DNA of 64,000 nt from Cryptomeria japonica. Its lineage: Eukaryota > Streptophyta > Pinopsida > Cupressales > Cupressaceae. The position numbers were made by a program, and so were the translations under genes. Below the pieces are notes generated by a model, which saw nothing but the letters and a program-made list of their open reading frames with translations, was not told the DNA's origin and searched no databases. Location: positions 914,373,840 to 914,437,839 of the forward strand of contig NC_081409.1 in assembly GCF_030272615.1 (NCBI RefSeq), written 5' to 3'. Positions within the stretch are counted from its first letter, which is position 1; every line of letters starts with the position of its first letter. Shown here in pieces: positions 33,736-45,850 of the stretch.

Positions 33736-34479
33736 CTATAGTGAAAACATTGTTAATTAAAAATTGAGCTTGGAGATTGAAGAAGAAATCGGGTTACCAT
33801 ATTGTAAGAATTTGATCTAAATGTAACTCTTATGAAATTGATTAGAGGGAAAACGTTGATACATATTGTAGACACCTAAAATTGTCTCGATGCCTGCGAA
33901 CATAATTTTACTAATTTTCATCTTAATTAATTAAAGAATTTTAATTATTTAATTAATTTAACACCTCTCTTCTAAATTCAAATTCAAATATCAAATTTTC
34001 CTCTAGTCTCATAATTAAATAATTATTTAATTGACTAATTAAATCTCTTACAATTGATTAAATTCTTTAATATATATAATTATTCGCTTTTCTAATCATA
34101 TCTTACTTAAAATAAATAAATAAATTATTTAATTTATTTATCTTTCTCGTGCACAATTACATAATTTTTAATTATTTAATGCTAATTAAGTCTTCAATTA
34201 CATATCTTTTCTAAAAATAAAATCTTCATTTTTACTATCATTTCAGCTAGTCACAATCATAATCAAAATCAAAACTTGATATCTTCTTATCATATCTTGA
34301 GCTTTCATTTTGCAAGTTTGTGCACACTTAAAAATATAAGAGCATTGGAAGGAGATTAAGAAGAACAATGAAGACTTTGTGGAATGGATGCAACATTGTG
34401 TTGGTTTGTGTTTGAATTTACGTTTGCATTCAATTTCATTTCCTTCATTGTGTAGATTAGAATTTGGCATAAAACTTGG
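33736..34479. other. AT-rich junction, possible gypsy LTR start
   Basis: TGTAGACACCTAAAATTGTC at 33869-33888 looks like the start of a gypsy LTR, but no LTR end follows. The rest is dominated by TTAATTAATT-like sequence. Two minus frames of 75-88 codons (34243-34622) have no similarity. The 5' part and LTR of Copia-3 are missing here. Confidence 0.4.
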
Positions 34480-35600
34480 GTTTGTAGATTAGAGTAATTA
34501 CTAATGCACATAGAATAGATGGAAATTTGTACATACTTAATAAGTTGAAGGATAGAAAAGGATCCAAATGTCTCACGAGTCAAAAGGATGAAAGTTGGTT
34601 GTGGCATAAAAGGTTGGGACATATGAACTTTGACAGTCTTGTCAAAATGAGTTCAAATAAGGTTGTAAGAGGTATGCTTGCTATCACAAAGCCATCAAAC
34701 GTTGTATGTAAACATTATCAAATTGGCGAGCAAACAAAAGTGTGCTTTAGGACTAAAGAGCATTCAACTACAATACCACTTGAGTTGGTACACACTGATT
34801 TATGTGGACCCATGAGAACAAAAGGTTGGAATGGTGAAAGATATTTAATGGTGTTTATAGATGACTTCTCTAGAATGACTTGGGTGTGCTTCTTGAAAGA
34901 GAAATCAGAAGCATTTGAGAAATTCAGAACTTTTAGGCCTATGATTGAAATGAGATGAACCTATGACTAAAATGTTTAAGATCCAACAAAGGTGGAAAAT
35001 TCACATCAGATGAATTTGAAGATTACTGTGAAAAACATGGTGTAAAAAGACAATTTTCTTCATCTTCAAAACCACAACAAAATGGTGTGGTTGAAAGGAA
35101 AAATAGGAAAGTGCAAGAAATGGCAAGAACCCTGCTAAATGAGTCAAAATTAACTGGCAAATTTTGGAAGGATGTTGTTCATACAATAGTTTACATTTTA
35201 AACAGAGTGCAACTGAGACCAAATAGCTCCAAGACTCCTTATGAGTTATGGTTAGGAAGGACAGCTTCGATTAGTTATTTTAGGGTGTTTGGAAGTATGT
35301 GTTATATAAACCGTGATGATGACAATTTTAGTAAATTTGATGCTAAGTCAGATGAAGGATACTTTGTTGGATATTTCTCAAGAAGCAAGGCATATAAATG
35401 CTATAATATGAGGTTGTGTAGAATTGTGGAAAGCATACATATAAAGTTTGATGAGGATTCACTTTGTACTCCAGTACCTGAAGATGACTCAGACAAACCT
35501 GAACCAATTCATACTAAGCCAATAGTTGAGGAACCAGCAAGGAAAGACACAAAGGCGACTTCAAAATTTGTACAAAGATACCATCCAAAAGAGTAGATTA
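34480..35600 (+). pseudogene. pol: Copia-3 integrase
   Basis: Begins with NGNLYILNKL-like sequence and ESWLWHKRLGHMNFDSLVKM, containing the zinc-binding HxxxH part, then LVHTDLCGPMRTKGWNGERY with the first catalytic Asp and VFIDDFSRMTWVCFLKEKSE. After a frameshift near 34960-35000 the second Asp region reads RSNKGGKFTSDEFEDYCEKH, with Asn in place of Asp. QQNGVVERKNRKVQEMARTL keeps the Glu. KTPYELWLGRTASISYFRVF and GYFVGYFSRSKAYKCYN finish the domain. A TAG ends the open part at 35594-35596. Confidence 0.92.
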
Positions 35601-35620
35601 TTGGTGATAAAAATGTAGGG

Positions 35621-36700
35621 GTGTCGACAAGGAGAAAGATTGCAATGAGGACACAAGAAGTTCAATCAAAAAATGATACTCAACCTAAAATCTTTGCTTT
35701 ACTTTCCTTGGTTGAACCCAAGAACTTCACGGAAGCAAGTCAAGATAAGAATTGGGTTGATGTTATGCAAGAACAACTCAATCAGATTGAGAAGAATGAA
35801 ACATGGGAGCTTGTCCCTATACCTAAGGATAAGAATGTAATTGGAACCAAATGGATATTCACAAAAATATTAAATGAAGAAAGTAAAGTTGTCAAAAACA
35901 AATTTACACTTGTTCAAGGGTTATGCACGGGTTGAGGGCATATACTTTGAAGAAACATTTATACCCGTGGCATGTTTGCAAGCAATCAAAATGTTTCTTG
36001 CAATCTCAGTCTACAAGAACTTCAAAGTGTATCAAATGGATGTCAAATTTACATTTCAAAATGGTAATCTTGAAGAGGAAATATATATTGAGCAACCAGA
36101 AGGTTGGTTGTCAACAAAAGATCATAATTTTGAATGCAGACTTAAGAAAGCACTATATGGGTTGAAACAAGCTCCTAGAGCCTAGTATGCAAGATTGGAT
36201 TCATACCTACAACAGCAAGGTTTTAGAAAAGGTTTTGTAGATAGTAATTTGTATATTAGATCTGAAGGAGATCATCAATTGATTGTGGTTGTGTATGTTG
36301 ATGACATAATTTTTGGGGGAAGTAGTGATGAGATGTGTAAAGTGTTTGTTGAAGCTATGCAACATGAATTTGAAATGACCATGTTAGGTGAGTTGTTATT
36401 CTTTCTTCGTTTGCAGATCACTCAGATTGACAAAGGTATTTTTATTTGTCAAACCAAGTATGTAAGGGAAATGTTGAATAAGTTTCAGATGGAAGATTGC
36501 AATCCAGCTGACACACCCATGGTTATAGGGTGTAAACTAAGCAAAGCAGATGAATCCCCATTGGCAGATCAGACAATGTATAGATCAATGATTAGAATTT
36601 TGTTGTATCTAACTACTTCTAGACCTAATATAATGTATGTTGTATGCATGGTTGCAAAGTTTCAGGCTACTCCAAAGGAAACTCATTTGAAGGTAGTCAC
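35621..36700 (+). pseudogene. pol: Copia-3 reverse transcriptase
   Basis: RVT_2 domain: [38 protein letters not shown], then a shift near 35905 to [40 protein letters not shown] and [15 protein letters not shown] at 36183-36185 stands at a normally Trp position. The second part has [17 protein letters not shown], an intact catalytic YVDD, and DTPMVIGCKLSKADES. Apart from one stop and one shift the domain is well preserved. Confidence 0.93.
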
Positions 36701-37240
36701 AAGGATCTTCAAGCAACATACAAAAGACTATGGCTTATGGTACCCTAAAGAAAAAAAATTAGCTTACATGCCTATACAGATGTTGATTGGGCAGGGTGTG
36801 TTGATGATAGAAAGACTACTAGTGGTGGTGCATTCTATCTTGAGAACAAATTGGTTTCCTAGCATGGCAAGCAAAAAGAATGTGTGTCACTATCAACTAT
36901 AGAGGCAGAATATATAGTCATTGCTTCATGTTGCACTCAACTATTATGGATGAAACGGACCTTGAAGGACATCAAGGTAGAGTATGAAGAGCTAGTACCA
37001 ATTCTCTGTGACAATAACAATGCTATTAATATATCAAAGAAACCTATGATGCATTCCAGAATGAAACATATAGCTATGAAGCACCATTTTTTGAGGGAAA
37101 AGGTTGCAGATCAAGAAGTTCAATTAGAATATTTGGCCACAAAGGACCAGGTTGCGGACATTTTTACAAAGCCACTTCCCAAGGAGACATTTGTGTTTCT
37201 AAGATTGAAGTTGAGGGTTTTACCCCTTTCTTCCTTGTGA
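36701..37240 (+). pseudogene. pol: Copia-3 RNase H
   Basis: Spread over three frames: KDYGLWYPKEKKLAYM, then a shifted stretch with the VDDRKTTSGGAFYLENKLVS pattern, then SLSTIEAEYIVIASCCTQLL with the catalytic Glu, ILCDNNNAINISKKPMMHSR and KDQVADIFTKPLPKETFVFL. Frameshifts near 36765 and 36885 disable it. A purine-rich ACTCAAGGGGAGC follows at 37265-37277. Confidence 0.9.
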
Positions 37241-37282
37241 AATGTTCCTGAAGAGAGAGCTTCTACTCAAGGGGAGCGTATG

Positions 37283-37805
37283 TGTTAGAACATAATGTTA
37301 TTAGGGATCACGTCCTTATAATATTTATATATAATGTTCTAATATAAGGTTATAAAATATTATATATTATATGCTTTATAAGCATATCTCATTTGAAATA
37401 ATTATAATCTAATAACTATTAGATTATTAATTATTTATGAGTGGGGGCTATTGAAAAGGTGTGACTAGTGAAGCCACCCTTCCTCCTATATTTAAGGAGG
37501 TTCTCTCTCATTCGGGACTTGTGATAATTTGGAGCTTTATGGTGAGTTGTATCACTATGCATATGAGGTATTATTGGCCATGTGGAAGTATTGGAGGAGT
37601 GTCCCTAGGTTCGAGTCTATTTTATGATAGACTATATTTGTAAGTGTTTTAATAAAATGATGCTTTATGGGGTTTTTTTACTCGAAAGGGTTTTCCCCAT
37701 GTATATCTTGTGTAATGTGTATATTTATGCATGTATGATTCTCATTTCATTTATTTTATGATCTTGTTTATAATGATTAGTATCCTAAGATCCTAATTTC
37801 TAACA
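37283..37805 (+). repeat. Element L 5' LTR
   Basis: TGTTAGAACATAATG to CTAATTTCTAACA. The last base touches the primer site. It lacks the poly-C hairpin of the other copia LTRs. Confidence 0.93.
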
Positions 37806-37820
37806 TGGTATCAGAGCAGG
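37806..37820 (+). promoter_or_regulatory. Element L primer-binding site
   Basis: TGGTATCAGAGCAGG, directly after the LTR, initiator tRNA-Met type. Confidence 0.92.
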
Positions 37821-39978
37821 TTAGGCTAGTACTAATCATTTTTACAGGTTATACTAGAAGACATATAAAACTTGATGGAAAAAATATTTATGCTAAATCA
37901 ACACACGTGCAAGGCCATTTGTGCTATATATTTATTGTGCCTTCTCTATTGATTCAAAATCAATTTATCAAGGTCAAGTAAGGAAATTCTAACTATTCCT
38001 TTTTATAAGTGTGATATTTTCAATAATATTTCATTTTTTTAGCATTGGATTGTGAGGGTCAAATATTTGATTATTAAGTGAAGCATAACATATATATTTT
38101 TAATAACATCAAATTTCATAATCTTATTAACTCAAAATTAGTCCATTATAAGAGAAGTACATAGTCACAAAACCCTTTTTAGTGCGAATTGTATAGAAAG
38201 TTGTGCTTTAGTTACTAGATTAAGTCCTTTGGAAAGTTGGATGTTGTTTCTCTTTAGAGAGATATGTGAGATTAGCAATTATAAAAAACAAATAGCTTGA
38301 TATAAGGCTTAGAAACTTGACGTGTTTAACCTTAAAATTGAATTCATGAAGGCTTTTATTAAATTTTATGTCTTTATAAAAGTCAAAAACTTGTTTTTCA
38401 ACTTATCAAAGAAAAATAAAATTCATAGCTCTTCAACATGACATTTCAATCAAACACCATTTTGCTTGTAATTTGATCATAATTGATAAAAGATAATGAC
38501 ATTTTCTTTTTATGAAATAATATGAAAAATACATTACAAGATTCAATCAACATTTTAATTTATCCATATATTTGAGTTTGTTAAGTATAAACTTAATCAA
38601 ACCATTATTTAAATAGGAGTTGTTAAATGGAATCTTTAAATAAATTGAATCACTTATTGAAGCCTTCATCTATGTCTGATTTCTTATCTTCATGTATATC
38701 TTCATACAAGTTTGGGTCCTTATATTAAGTTTGTGTCCTTATATTACTCAAGGAAATAGCACTTGTCCTTATAAAAGTCAAAAAGGGCTTTGTTTGCAAC
38801 CGATTGAAGATAAATGAGTCACAACCTTTACTGATTCATTTTTCTCAGGTGGCTATCTTCCCAACCGACATCTCCTTTCTCACACTCCCTATATAGGGAA
38901 ATCAAATTCATTTATTTTGTACCTATCCAGCTATCATCGCAGTCCATGAGATATAATCTATTTGAGGAATTCTTTCAAATAGTTCTCTTACCTTTTGCAT
39001 GATGTTGAAAAATTTGGATTTAACATTTGCACTAATGAAGCATTTCCATAAATATATTTTGTTCAAACCATGCAATTAGATCTCATTGAAGAATTATATC
39101 AAACACTTCAATTGCCCTACAAATTCAAACCTCTATTTATATCAGCTGACTTCCACTAATTAATGCTTGCCTCTGTCAAAGTATTATGTCCGAGAAACAC
39201 CCCGACCATGCTCTCTATTTCCTCCTTCACGCTACCATTTTCCCGAAGGCTATTATTTTTTATGGTGAATGATTATCTTTTACAGTTTTATGATAATCCT
39301 AGAAGCACCATGTAACGCACACATATACTGGGTAGGAAACTTCATTTATTTGTCAATCTGCATGAGTATGGATTTGCAATTTTTTTATAGTACAATGTGT
39401 ACTATTAAAAAAAGTTATTGCATAGATATTCTTATCCATGCACACTTATTTCAAATTTTGTGCTCATCCACGCTCTGTCACTCAAGAATCTTATCGATCC
39501 ACCAATAACTAATATAAAAAAGTTCTACATTTTGGGTGCTAATAACCTTTACTAAGTCGTGGTTCATCTTGTTTCAAGACAAACACATTCCTTTCAGATC
39601 GGATGGTAACACTGTCTATATAAAAAAAATAAGAGTTATGAAAAAATTGTTGCCTTTGGAACTACAAACAATGTCGAAATTATTCAATGATGTGTGCCTC
39701 GACCATGTCGTAATCAATTCGTGTTAAGATGGCAAGGTATGTCTCATTTTGAATCCTTCCCCAATCATACGCCTCTCTAACGTGATCATGTTGCTATTTT
39801 AATAATTTGAATACATCACCATTGTTGAAGCAATAGAAATGATTCCTAAGACTAGGGAGCTAAAGACAACCAACACATCCATAAACAACAAAACTTTGAT
39901 CATTACCTTCCTAGAATATTAGATAAGATCAATTTATTGGTTGAGTAATATCTAGTTTAAAATGTGTATTAGACCTTT
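37821..39978 (+). other. Element L interior, left part
   Basis: AT-rich, no frame above 80 codons and no retroelement motif. The small frames at 39269 and 39536 have no visible similarity. Confidence 0.6.
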
Positions 39979-40739
39979 TGTTAGATACTGAGAGGGGGGT
40001 GTGAATCAATATCTAACCGGTTTATGAATTTACTTGATTTAAAACATGTAAAGCATATCAATACTGTGTACCGGTAAACCAAAAATAATGCAGTAAACAA
40101 GAATAACAACAACCACATGAAAAGCACACCATAACATAGTAGTTTAACGAGGAAACCCAGTGTGGGAAAAACCTCGATGGGATTTGTGACCCACAATATT
40201 CACTTACTGGCCAATAAGGGAATATTATTGTTTTACAAGAGGGGCCTGCACTTGCAGGAAGGCCAAGTGCCTAGAGCTCACTGCTCAATTACAAAGGAAG
40301 TCACAGTGACTTAAAAAAATGGATTATACAAATCCAATGTCTTGTAATGCTTCAAATTAGCATATGCTATGCCAAATCCAGTACCGGTTTTAGCTCTGCT
40401 TCATACATAAACCCTTAACCTATCATTCGCATATTAGGTCTGCATAATTTCGCCTATCACATTATTACTAAATATTCTACAATGATCTCATACATATATG
40501 AGTCATATTACAACTCACCATGTCGACTTACAATGATTTTACAATTAATTACAAATATATTATCAACAAAATTCCTGTCAGCCAGAGTGTCAGTATCCAT
40601 CCTTTCACTGTCGGTGTAGAGTTTGTCATTGTCGGTGCCGGTATATTGTCTTGCTAGTATCATATGATTGCAAGGTTGCCATCAATGACAAAACCTTCAA
40701 TCACCTACAATTTATCATTGGAGTGTGCATTTGCCAACA
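39979..40739 (-). repeat. NA 3' LTR
   Basis: Minus-strand TGTTGGCAAATGCAC start at 40739, TCTAACA end at 39979. Stem 1: CGAGG 40148-40152 / CCTCG 40172-40176. Stem 2: AGATACTGA 39983-39991 / TCAATATCT 40006-40014 with one mismatch. Confidence 0.9.
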
Positions 40740-41123
40740 ATCTCCCCCTTTGGCATTGATGGCAACACTCATGAGAAAAATCAAAAAAGTGTCCAAAACT
40801 GATATCCAAAATTGTTTTACCAAACTGTGTTACCAAAAAAAATATGAGCTCCCCCTAAGCTGATGGTGTCATCTGATGATCATTTTTCTCATTGCCTCTA
40901 CTCCCCCTTTGACATCAATGACAAAGGTTGTCATTCGCTATCAGTGGAGTCCTGCCTGGATTCTTGTAACTAGTGGGTTACAATCTGAAAAATATTTGTC
41001 AAAATTAAATTTATGTCGTTGTTGAATGTTTTACTATCTTTTATAGCCTCATGAGTTCTCTGCACTGTACCGGTGAGTATGTGCATTTTCTCTTCCGGTG
41101 TCTTTAGTCCGAGAACCAGAGCC
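40740..41123 (-). other. NA 3' untranslated region with polypurine tracts
   Basis: The functional tract is minus CCAAAGGGGGAGAT (40740-40753). Two further GGGGGAG copies lie near 40850 and 40900. Confidence 0.8.
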
Positions 41124-44100
41124 TCAGATATTTCTTTTCTCAAAGAAATAAGATACTCTAGTCTTGGACCAAGTCTGCATTTTTAAGTCCTTTGCTTTGT
41201 CCTTTATTCTTTGTTTTTCATTTTCCAGTTTCCTGATTTTCTCTTCCTGCTCTGCAATTTTCTTCTCTAATTCCAAAAATGAGTCTGATGTTCCAATCAG
41301 ATTGTCAGCAATATTATTAATCTTATCATGTGCTTTTCTGATTTCTTTGTCAAGATCCTCTGTTAATACATCCATGTTGCATGTATCCTTTTACAATTTC
41401 TTGAAGTCAAAAATGATTTCATTGACTTCCGATAAAAGAGTATCCATTTCCTCTTTGTTCTTATTCACAATTTCCATAAAGAATTTATCTTTCTCTTTTA
41501 TCATTCTTTCCTTAAATGTATCCTCATTTATTTTGTCCAGTGTTATTAGGTTGCCGGTTATATACTTAGACAATGTGTCTAATTGGCTCAAAGAATCTTT
41601 GTTGTCTATGTTACACTTTGGAGCTATCATCTTCAAAATTGGTAAAGTGTCATCTATAGCCTTATAGGCTTGTGCATTACACACGGTTATTTTCTTTATT
41701 GAATCTAATAAGACCTCAGTTATATTAGTAGGTCTGAATTCTGTCATGGTTGTACCAGATGTTTGTCCAACAGTTTTTACAATCTGTAATCCCCTGGTTG
41801 TAGATATACCTTTGCTTTCCTCTTTCTCTGGACGATCTGTTTGAGTTTGCATTTCTACAAACAAAATTTTAGGCTTTTCATTTTGGGCCAGTGGCACTAT
41901 CTCTGTCTGTACCTGTGAAGGAGCCTGTTGCTCTACCTGTTTCTCTGTGTTGTTTACTGCCGATTTTTCCTCTGTGCTGCCTGTTGTCGGTGACTCAGTT
42001 GGTTTTTCGGTTTCAGTATTTGTCGGTGGCTCAGTATGCACATCTGTGGTCTTTGCCTTTTCAGTTTCTGGGGGTTCATTTGATCCTTCAGTTTGTTTTA
42101 GTTCCCCAATTTCAATGTTTTCTACTGCAATATTTCCTGTCGGTGGCTCTGTTGCCGCATCTGATTTCTTAGTTGATTCCTTATCCACCACAATATTGAC
42201 TTCCTGAGTGTCAATGTTCATTGTATATAACACCTCAGAATCAGGATTTGTATCCTCATGTGGTGTGTCCATACTCTCAGTTGTCGGTTGATTGTCAGTA
42301 GTGTCTACCAGTGGAGTATCTAGAGGCGGTGGGGGTAAGTTGTCTGTTATCTTTATACTGGGAGGTCCATCCACCTTACCTTTTCCTTTGTCCCTATCCT
42401 TTTGATATACCTTGAAGGTTTTAGGTTTTTAATACTCTTCTTGTTTCTCCTTTTCTACCAGGAATATGTCCCATGCATCTGTTGTTTCCTCTGTTATCTG
42501 ATTCACTCTTCCTACCATCAGTGCTACATGATGGTGAGCAGTTGAGAATACTGACTGATTAGCCTCAGAGATTAATTGATCTATCTCATCAGGTGAGTTA
42601 ACAGGGTGCATTGCAAGTAGTTTTTCAATCTTTATTTTCTTATCTAGCTCAATAATAGCTACTCTTCTAGCTTCTAGTCTATTATATAGATCTGCTGGTA
42701 TTTCATCAACAACTTGCATCAAAAATTTCTTGAAAATATCTAAGTGTAAGATTACACTGTTCTCTACTTTCTCTTTGTCATCAGTGGATAGTGTGTCATA
42801 TATTTGCTGATGTTCTTCAACTTTCCATCCTTTGTAATTTCATTGAGAAGTTTATCAATGGGAGCAATAGTTTGTTGTGCCTTTTTCTTAGGAGTCATCT
42901 TCTTTTTCTTTGGAGTTAATTTCTTTGCTGGGGGCCTCACTGTCTGTTGCTTATGTCTTGTCCTCTTTGGTGTAGGAGAAGGTGTTGGTGAAGGTTTTAT
43001 TTTCCTTTCAACTCTCTTAAATACAGCTGGTATGTCACTTTCTGAAGAAGTTCCAATCGGTGAAAGGTGAGTTTCTGGTTGAAGTGCTTCCAACTCACTT
43101 TCAGTTATACCAGTTTGCTTTAGTACATCTTCCTTAATAGCTTTTGCCTGTCGGGTTCCTTTTCTAACAGTTGCCTCAACCTTTTTAACTCTTTTTCTTG
43201 ATTGAATTTGGCTTTCTATAGTTTCAGCACTACCAAATAATTTTTCTTCAGGCTCCTTAGGAGCTTCTAGGAGGGCTTTTGCATAGGTTTCTATTATGTT
43301 GTCATCAGTCTCATACCCCATTTCAGTAACCCAGATGATTCTAGGGATAACTACCTCCATCCAAATTTCATCTTTCTTTATCACAAAACAAATTTCCTTT
43401 TGGTACTTATCCACAATAGCTTGTGATAACCTTACTTTTGTTTTCATTCGAGCCTTTAGTTCTTGAAAGTGCTCATTTATGGTTTTCTCCTTGTTCTCTC
43501 CCATATTGTTCAGCAATTCTGATAGTTGTTTTCCTACCGGTATATCAAATCCAAAATCTTTGGTAGCAATATCGGGTACTTGTTTGGTTATGTATAGCAT
43601 TAGACAAACAAGTAGGTTTCCAAATTTGAATGTTCCTTTCTTTCCCCTTTTGATCTTTGCTAGATTGTCTATTAGCTCATCTTTAAGCCATTCACATATG
43701 TCTATCCTTGCATTATCATTTACCATATCATAGGCACTCTTAATACATAGGCTAGAAACTGAGTTTAACCTATTTGCATGTGTAGTCTTGTAACCTAAGA
43801 TCATATTGATAAATCCGATATTTGTATCCTTTACGTCATTTACCCTTAGTGATCTCTTATCAAATGTTGCACCGGTTAGGTTTGTCACTAGATCATTTGA
43901 GACCTTCTTAGTTTTGTCAGGTCTATTGCCGGTGGAGGGTAACCTTGTTACTGCCCTTACCGCTTCTTTTGTGATCTTGTGAATAGAGTCTAACCAAAAA
44001 AGTTCACCATGTACCCTGCTTAACTCAATTCTTATTATATCCTTGGGGAAATCTAGGATACAGAATTTCAGTGAAACCTAGGGTTTCTACTATCTTATGT

Positions 44101-44366
44101 TCAGGTTTGACATTTCCAGATTCATCACAAATTACAGTTTTATACATATTTTTAATTTCATCATCACCTAGTTCATCAATATGACAATGTATATACATTC
44201 TAGGGTCTTCAGCATATACTACTCCTTTAGGGATTTGAGAGAATGGACCTATGGTATCATCTTTCTTAGCAATTTCGGGAACTAGCTGAAAAACGGGTCT
44301 AGGTCGCTTAACAACTTTAACAACAGTAGGGTTTGCAATAAATTTAGGAGTGGATGAAGATGTCAT
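41124..44366 (-). pseudogene. NA protein P2, ~1,080 codons, function unknown
   Basis: Start MTSSSTPKFIANPTVVKVV at 44366. The frame runs to 41124 with two shifts (near 44045 and 42790) and stops at 42429 and 41391, so it was once one long ORF. Residues ~1-370 look globular and helical: HIDELGDDEIKNMYK, FFWLDSIHKITKEA-like reading after the first shift, NLTGATFDKRSLRVNDVKDT and KFGNLLVCLMLYITK. Then a Pro/Lys linker (SPTPSPTPKRTRHKQQ, KKLTPKKKKMTPKKKAQQ), a second helical part, about 180 residues rich in Thr/Glu/Pro, and a coiled-coil C-terminus (EKKIAEQEEKIRKLENEKQR). No enzyme motif. I associate the N-terminal part with unnamed repeat proteins of plants, but no family can be given. A TATA-like CTATAAAG lies at 44509-44516. 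Confidence 0.72.
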
Positions 44367-44669
44367 AGCTATAAATACCTTGATCTGCCTTAAGGATGAA
44401 TGATTTGATAGATTTCTTTGCTTCTTGCTTGAAATGCCTTCACTCGGGAATTTTCGCGCTCTCAAAGATTTGAATGCTTAGTGAATGAAAATGGAGCTAA
44501 AATACTTGCTTTATAGTGTTATTTTTGCCAACCACCACATTTAATGCTTGTCGGCTAAGTTACAACTTAACTTATATGTCGGTATAGAAGTAATCTCAAC
44601 TTTTTACCATCAACCGAGGGAATAATAGCATGTATTTCATTTGTTGCTAAACCCTCAAGGGAATTTTCT
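44367..44669 (-). promoter_or_regulatory. NA intergenic region with TATA-like box before P2
   Basis: CTATAAAG on the minus strand (plus 44509-44516) stands 143 bases before the P2 ATG. P1 stops at 44670, so P2 is not a simple continuation of gag. A promoter of its own is possible; no initiator motif was recognised. Confidence 0.4.
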
Positions 44670-45806
44670 TCAGTTAGATGAGGAGTCTCCTGCCAGTGGA
44701 GTGTTACTCTGTTCTGCTGATGGAGTATTCCCATCAACATTCTGATCTGACTTTCTGATCCATTGTTTTGAGAATTCTTGCTTTACCTCTTCAACCTTTT
44801 CTTTACCTTTCAAACTAGCACCATTATTATTTGTCGGTAGTGCCTTACTTCTACAAAATTTTGCAATGTGTCCAATCTTGTTACAAGCATAACAAGTCAC
44901 ATTGTTTTTCTGAATAGCTTTTCCATATCCTATGTCGGTTTGTGTTCTGCATTGATTAGATAAGTGTCCAAATCTCCCACAAACATAGCATCTTACATTC
45001 ATTTTGCAATTTTTTGAATTATGACCAACTTTGTTGCATTTAGAACATTGACCGGTGGGTGTATTAGTGTTCGGATAATTTCTAGATCTACACTGATTTT
45101 CTCTATGACCATACTTGTTATAGTTAAAGCATTTGCCATTAAACTTATAAGCATTTGGTTGCCTTACCGGTTTGCTATGATCATGTGTGTTTGTAGTACC
45201 GGAGCTTTCACCAACTTCAAATCCAAGGCCATTAGTGTCACCATTAGGTTTATGATTCTTTAGCATGTCACCAAGTTCTTCTGAGCTTTTCTTGAATTTC
45301 TCCTTGTGTTGATTTGCAGTAGCCAGTTCTCTTTCCAAGATTCCTTTCTGTCTCATGAGTTCATTTGAGTCATTTTGTGTATGCATCAGATCTGTCTTCA
45401 ACATATCATTTTCATAACTAAGTCTTGTGTTTTCATTTGTAGCATCATTCAGTCTTCTAGTCAAGTCTTCTTCATTTTTCTTCCTATCTTCAATTTCTTT
45501 GCAAAATCTCATAGTCATATCCTGCATCTCATTCTTTGTAGTACTACTTTCTTGTCTTAGTTTGTTTACCAGATCATTAAGAGTTTCCTTTTCATCATTC
45601 TCATTCTACATCTTTTCACAAAGTTCTCTTCTCTTATTTCTTGCAATGGTAAGATTTTCTTGAAGTGCCTGAATAATATCCTGAGCAGCCTTTAGATCAT
45701 CTTCAAGTTTGATATTTTTTAATTTTTCTGCATCATAGTCTGAAAGAGTTGTTTCCAATTGTTTCTTCAAGTTATCCATCTCTACCGATGTCAAGATCTT
45801 CCTCAA
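44670..45806 (-). pseudogene. NA protein P1, coiled coil with four zinc knuckles
   Basis: One frame of 378 codons, broken only by a TAG at 45606-45608. It starts about 35 bases after the primer site, the place of gag. Residues ~5-180 are a long coiled coil (EKLKNIKLEDDLKAAQD, RQKGILERELATANQHKEKF). Four CCHC knuckles follow: CFNYNKYGHRENQC (second Cys is Tyr), CSKCNKVGHNSKNC, CYVCGRFGHLSNQC and CYACNKIGHIAKFC. The usual copia gag capsid part (UBN2) is missing. The last knuckle is close to that of Copia-2 gag. It probably binds RNA and self-associates. Confidence 0.85.
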
Positions 45807-45836
45807 GCTGTTAGGCTTCTAAAAATAGAGGACCAA

Positions 45837-45848
45837 GCTCTGATACCA
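45837..45848 (-). promoter_or_regulatory. NA primer-binding site
   Basis: Minus-strand TGGTATCAGAGC, two bases after the LTR end (CTAACA), initiator tRNA-Met type. Confidence 0.9.
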
Positions 45849-45850
45849 AT

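Noticed and set aside
37278-37820. LTR followed directly by a primer site read as a tandem of two Copia-3 copies
   Set aside because: The LTR pairs with 49671-50193 and has a perfect GTATG duplication, so it belongs to a separate inserted element.
41891-42207. Val/Ser-rich plus-strand frames
   Set aside because: Antisense of the Thr/Glu/Pro-rich part of P2.
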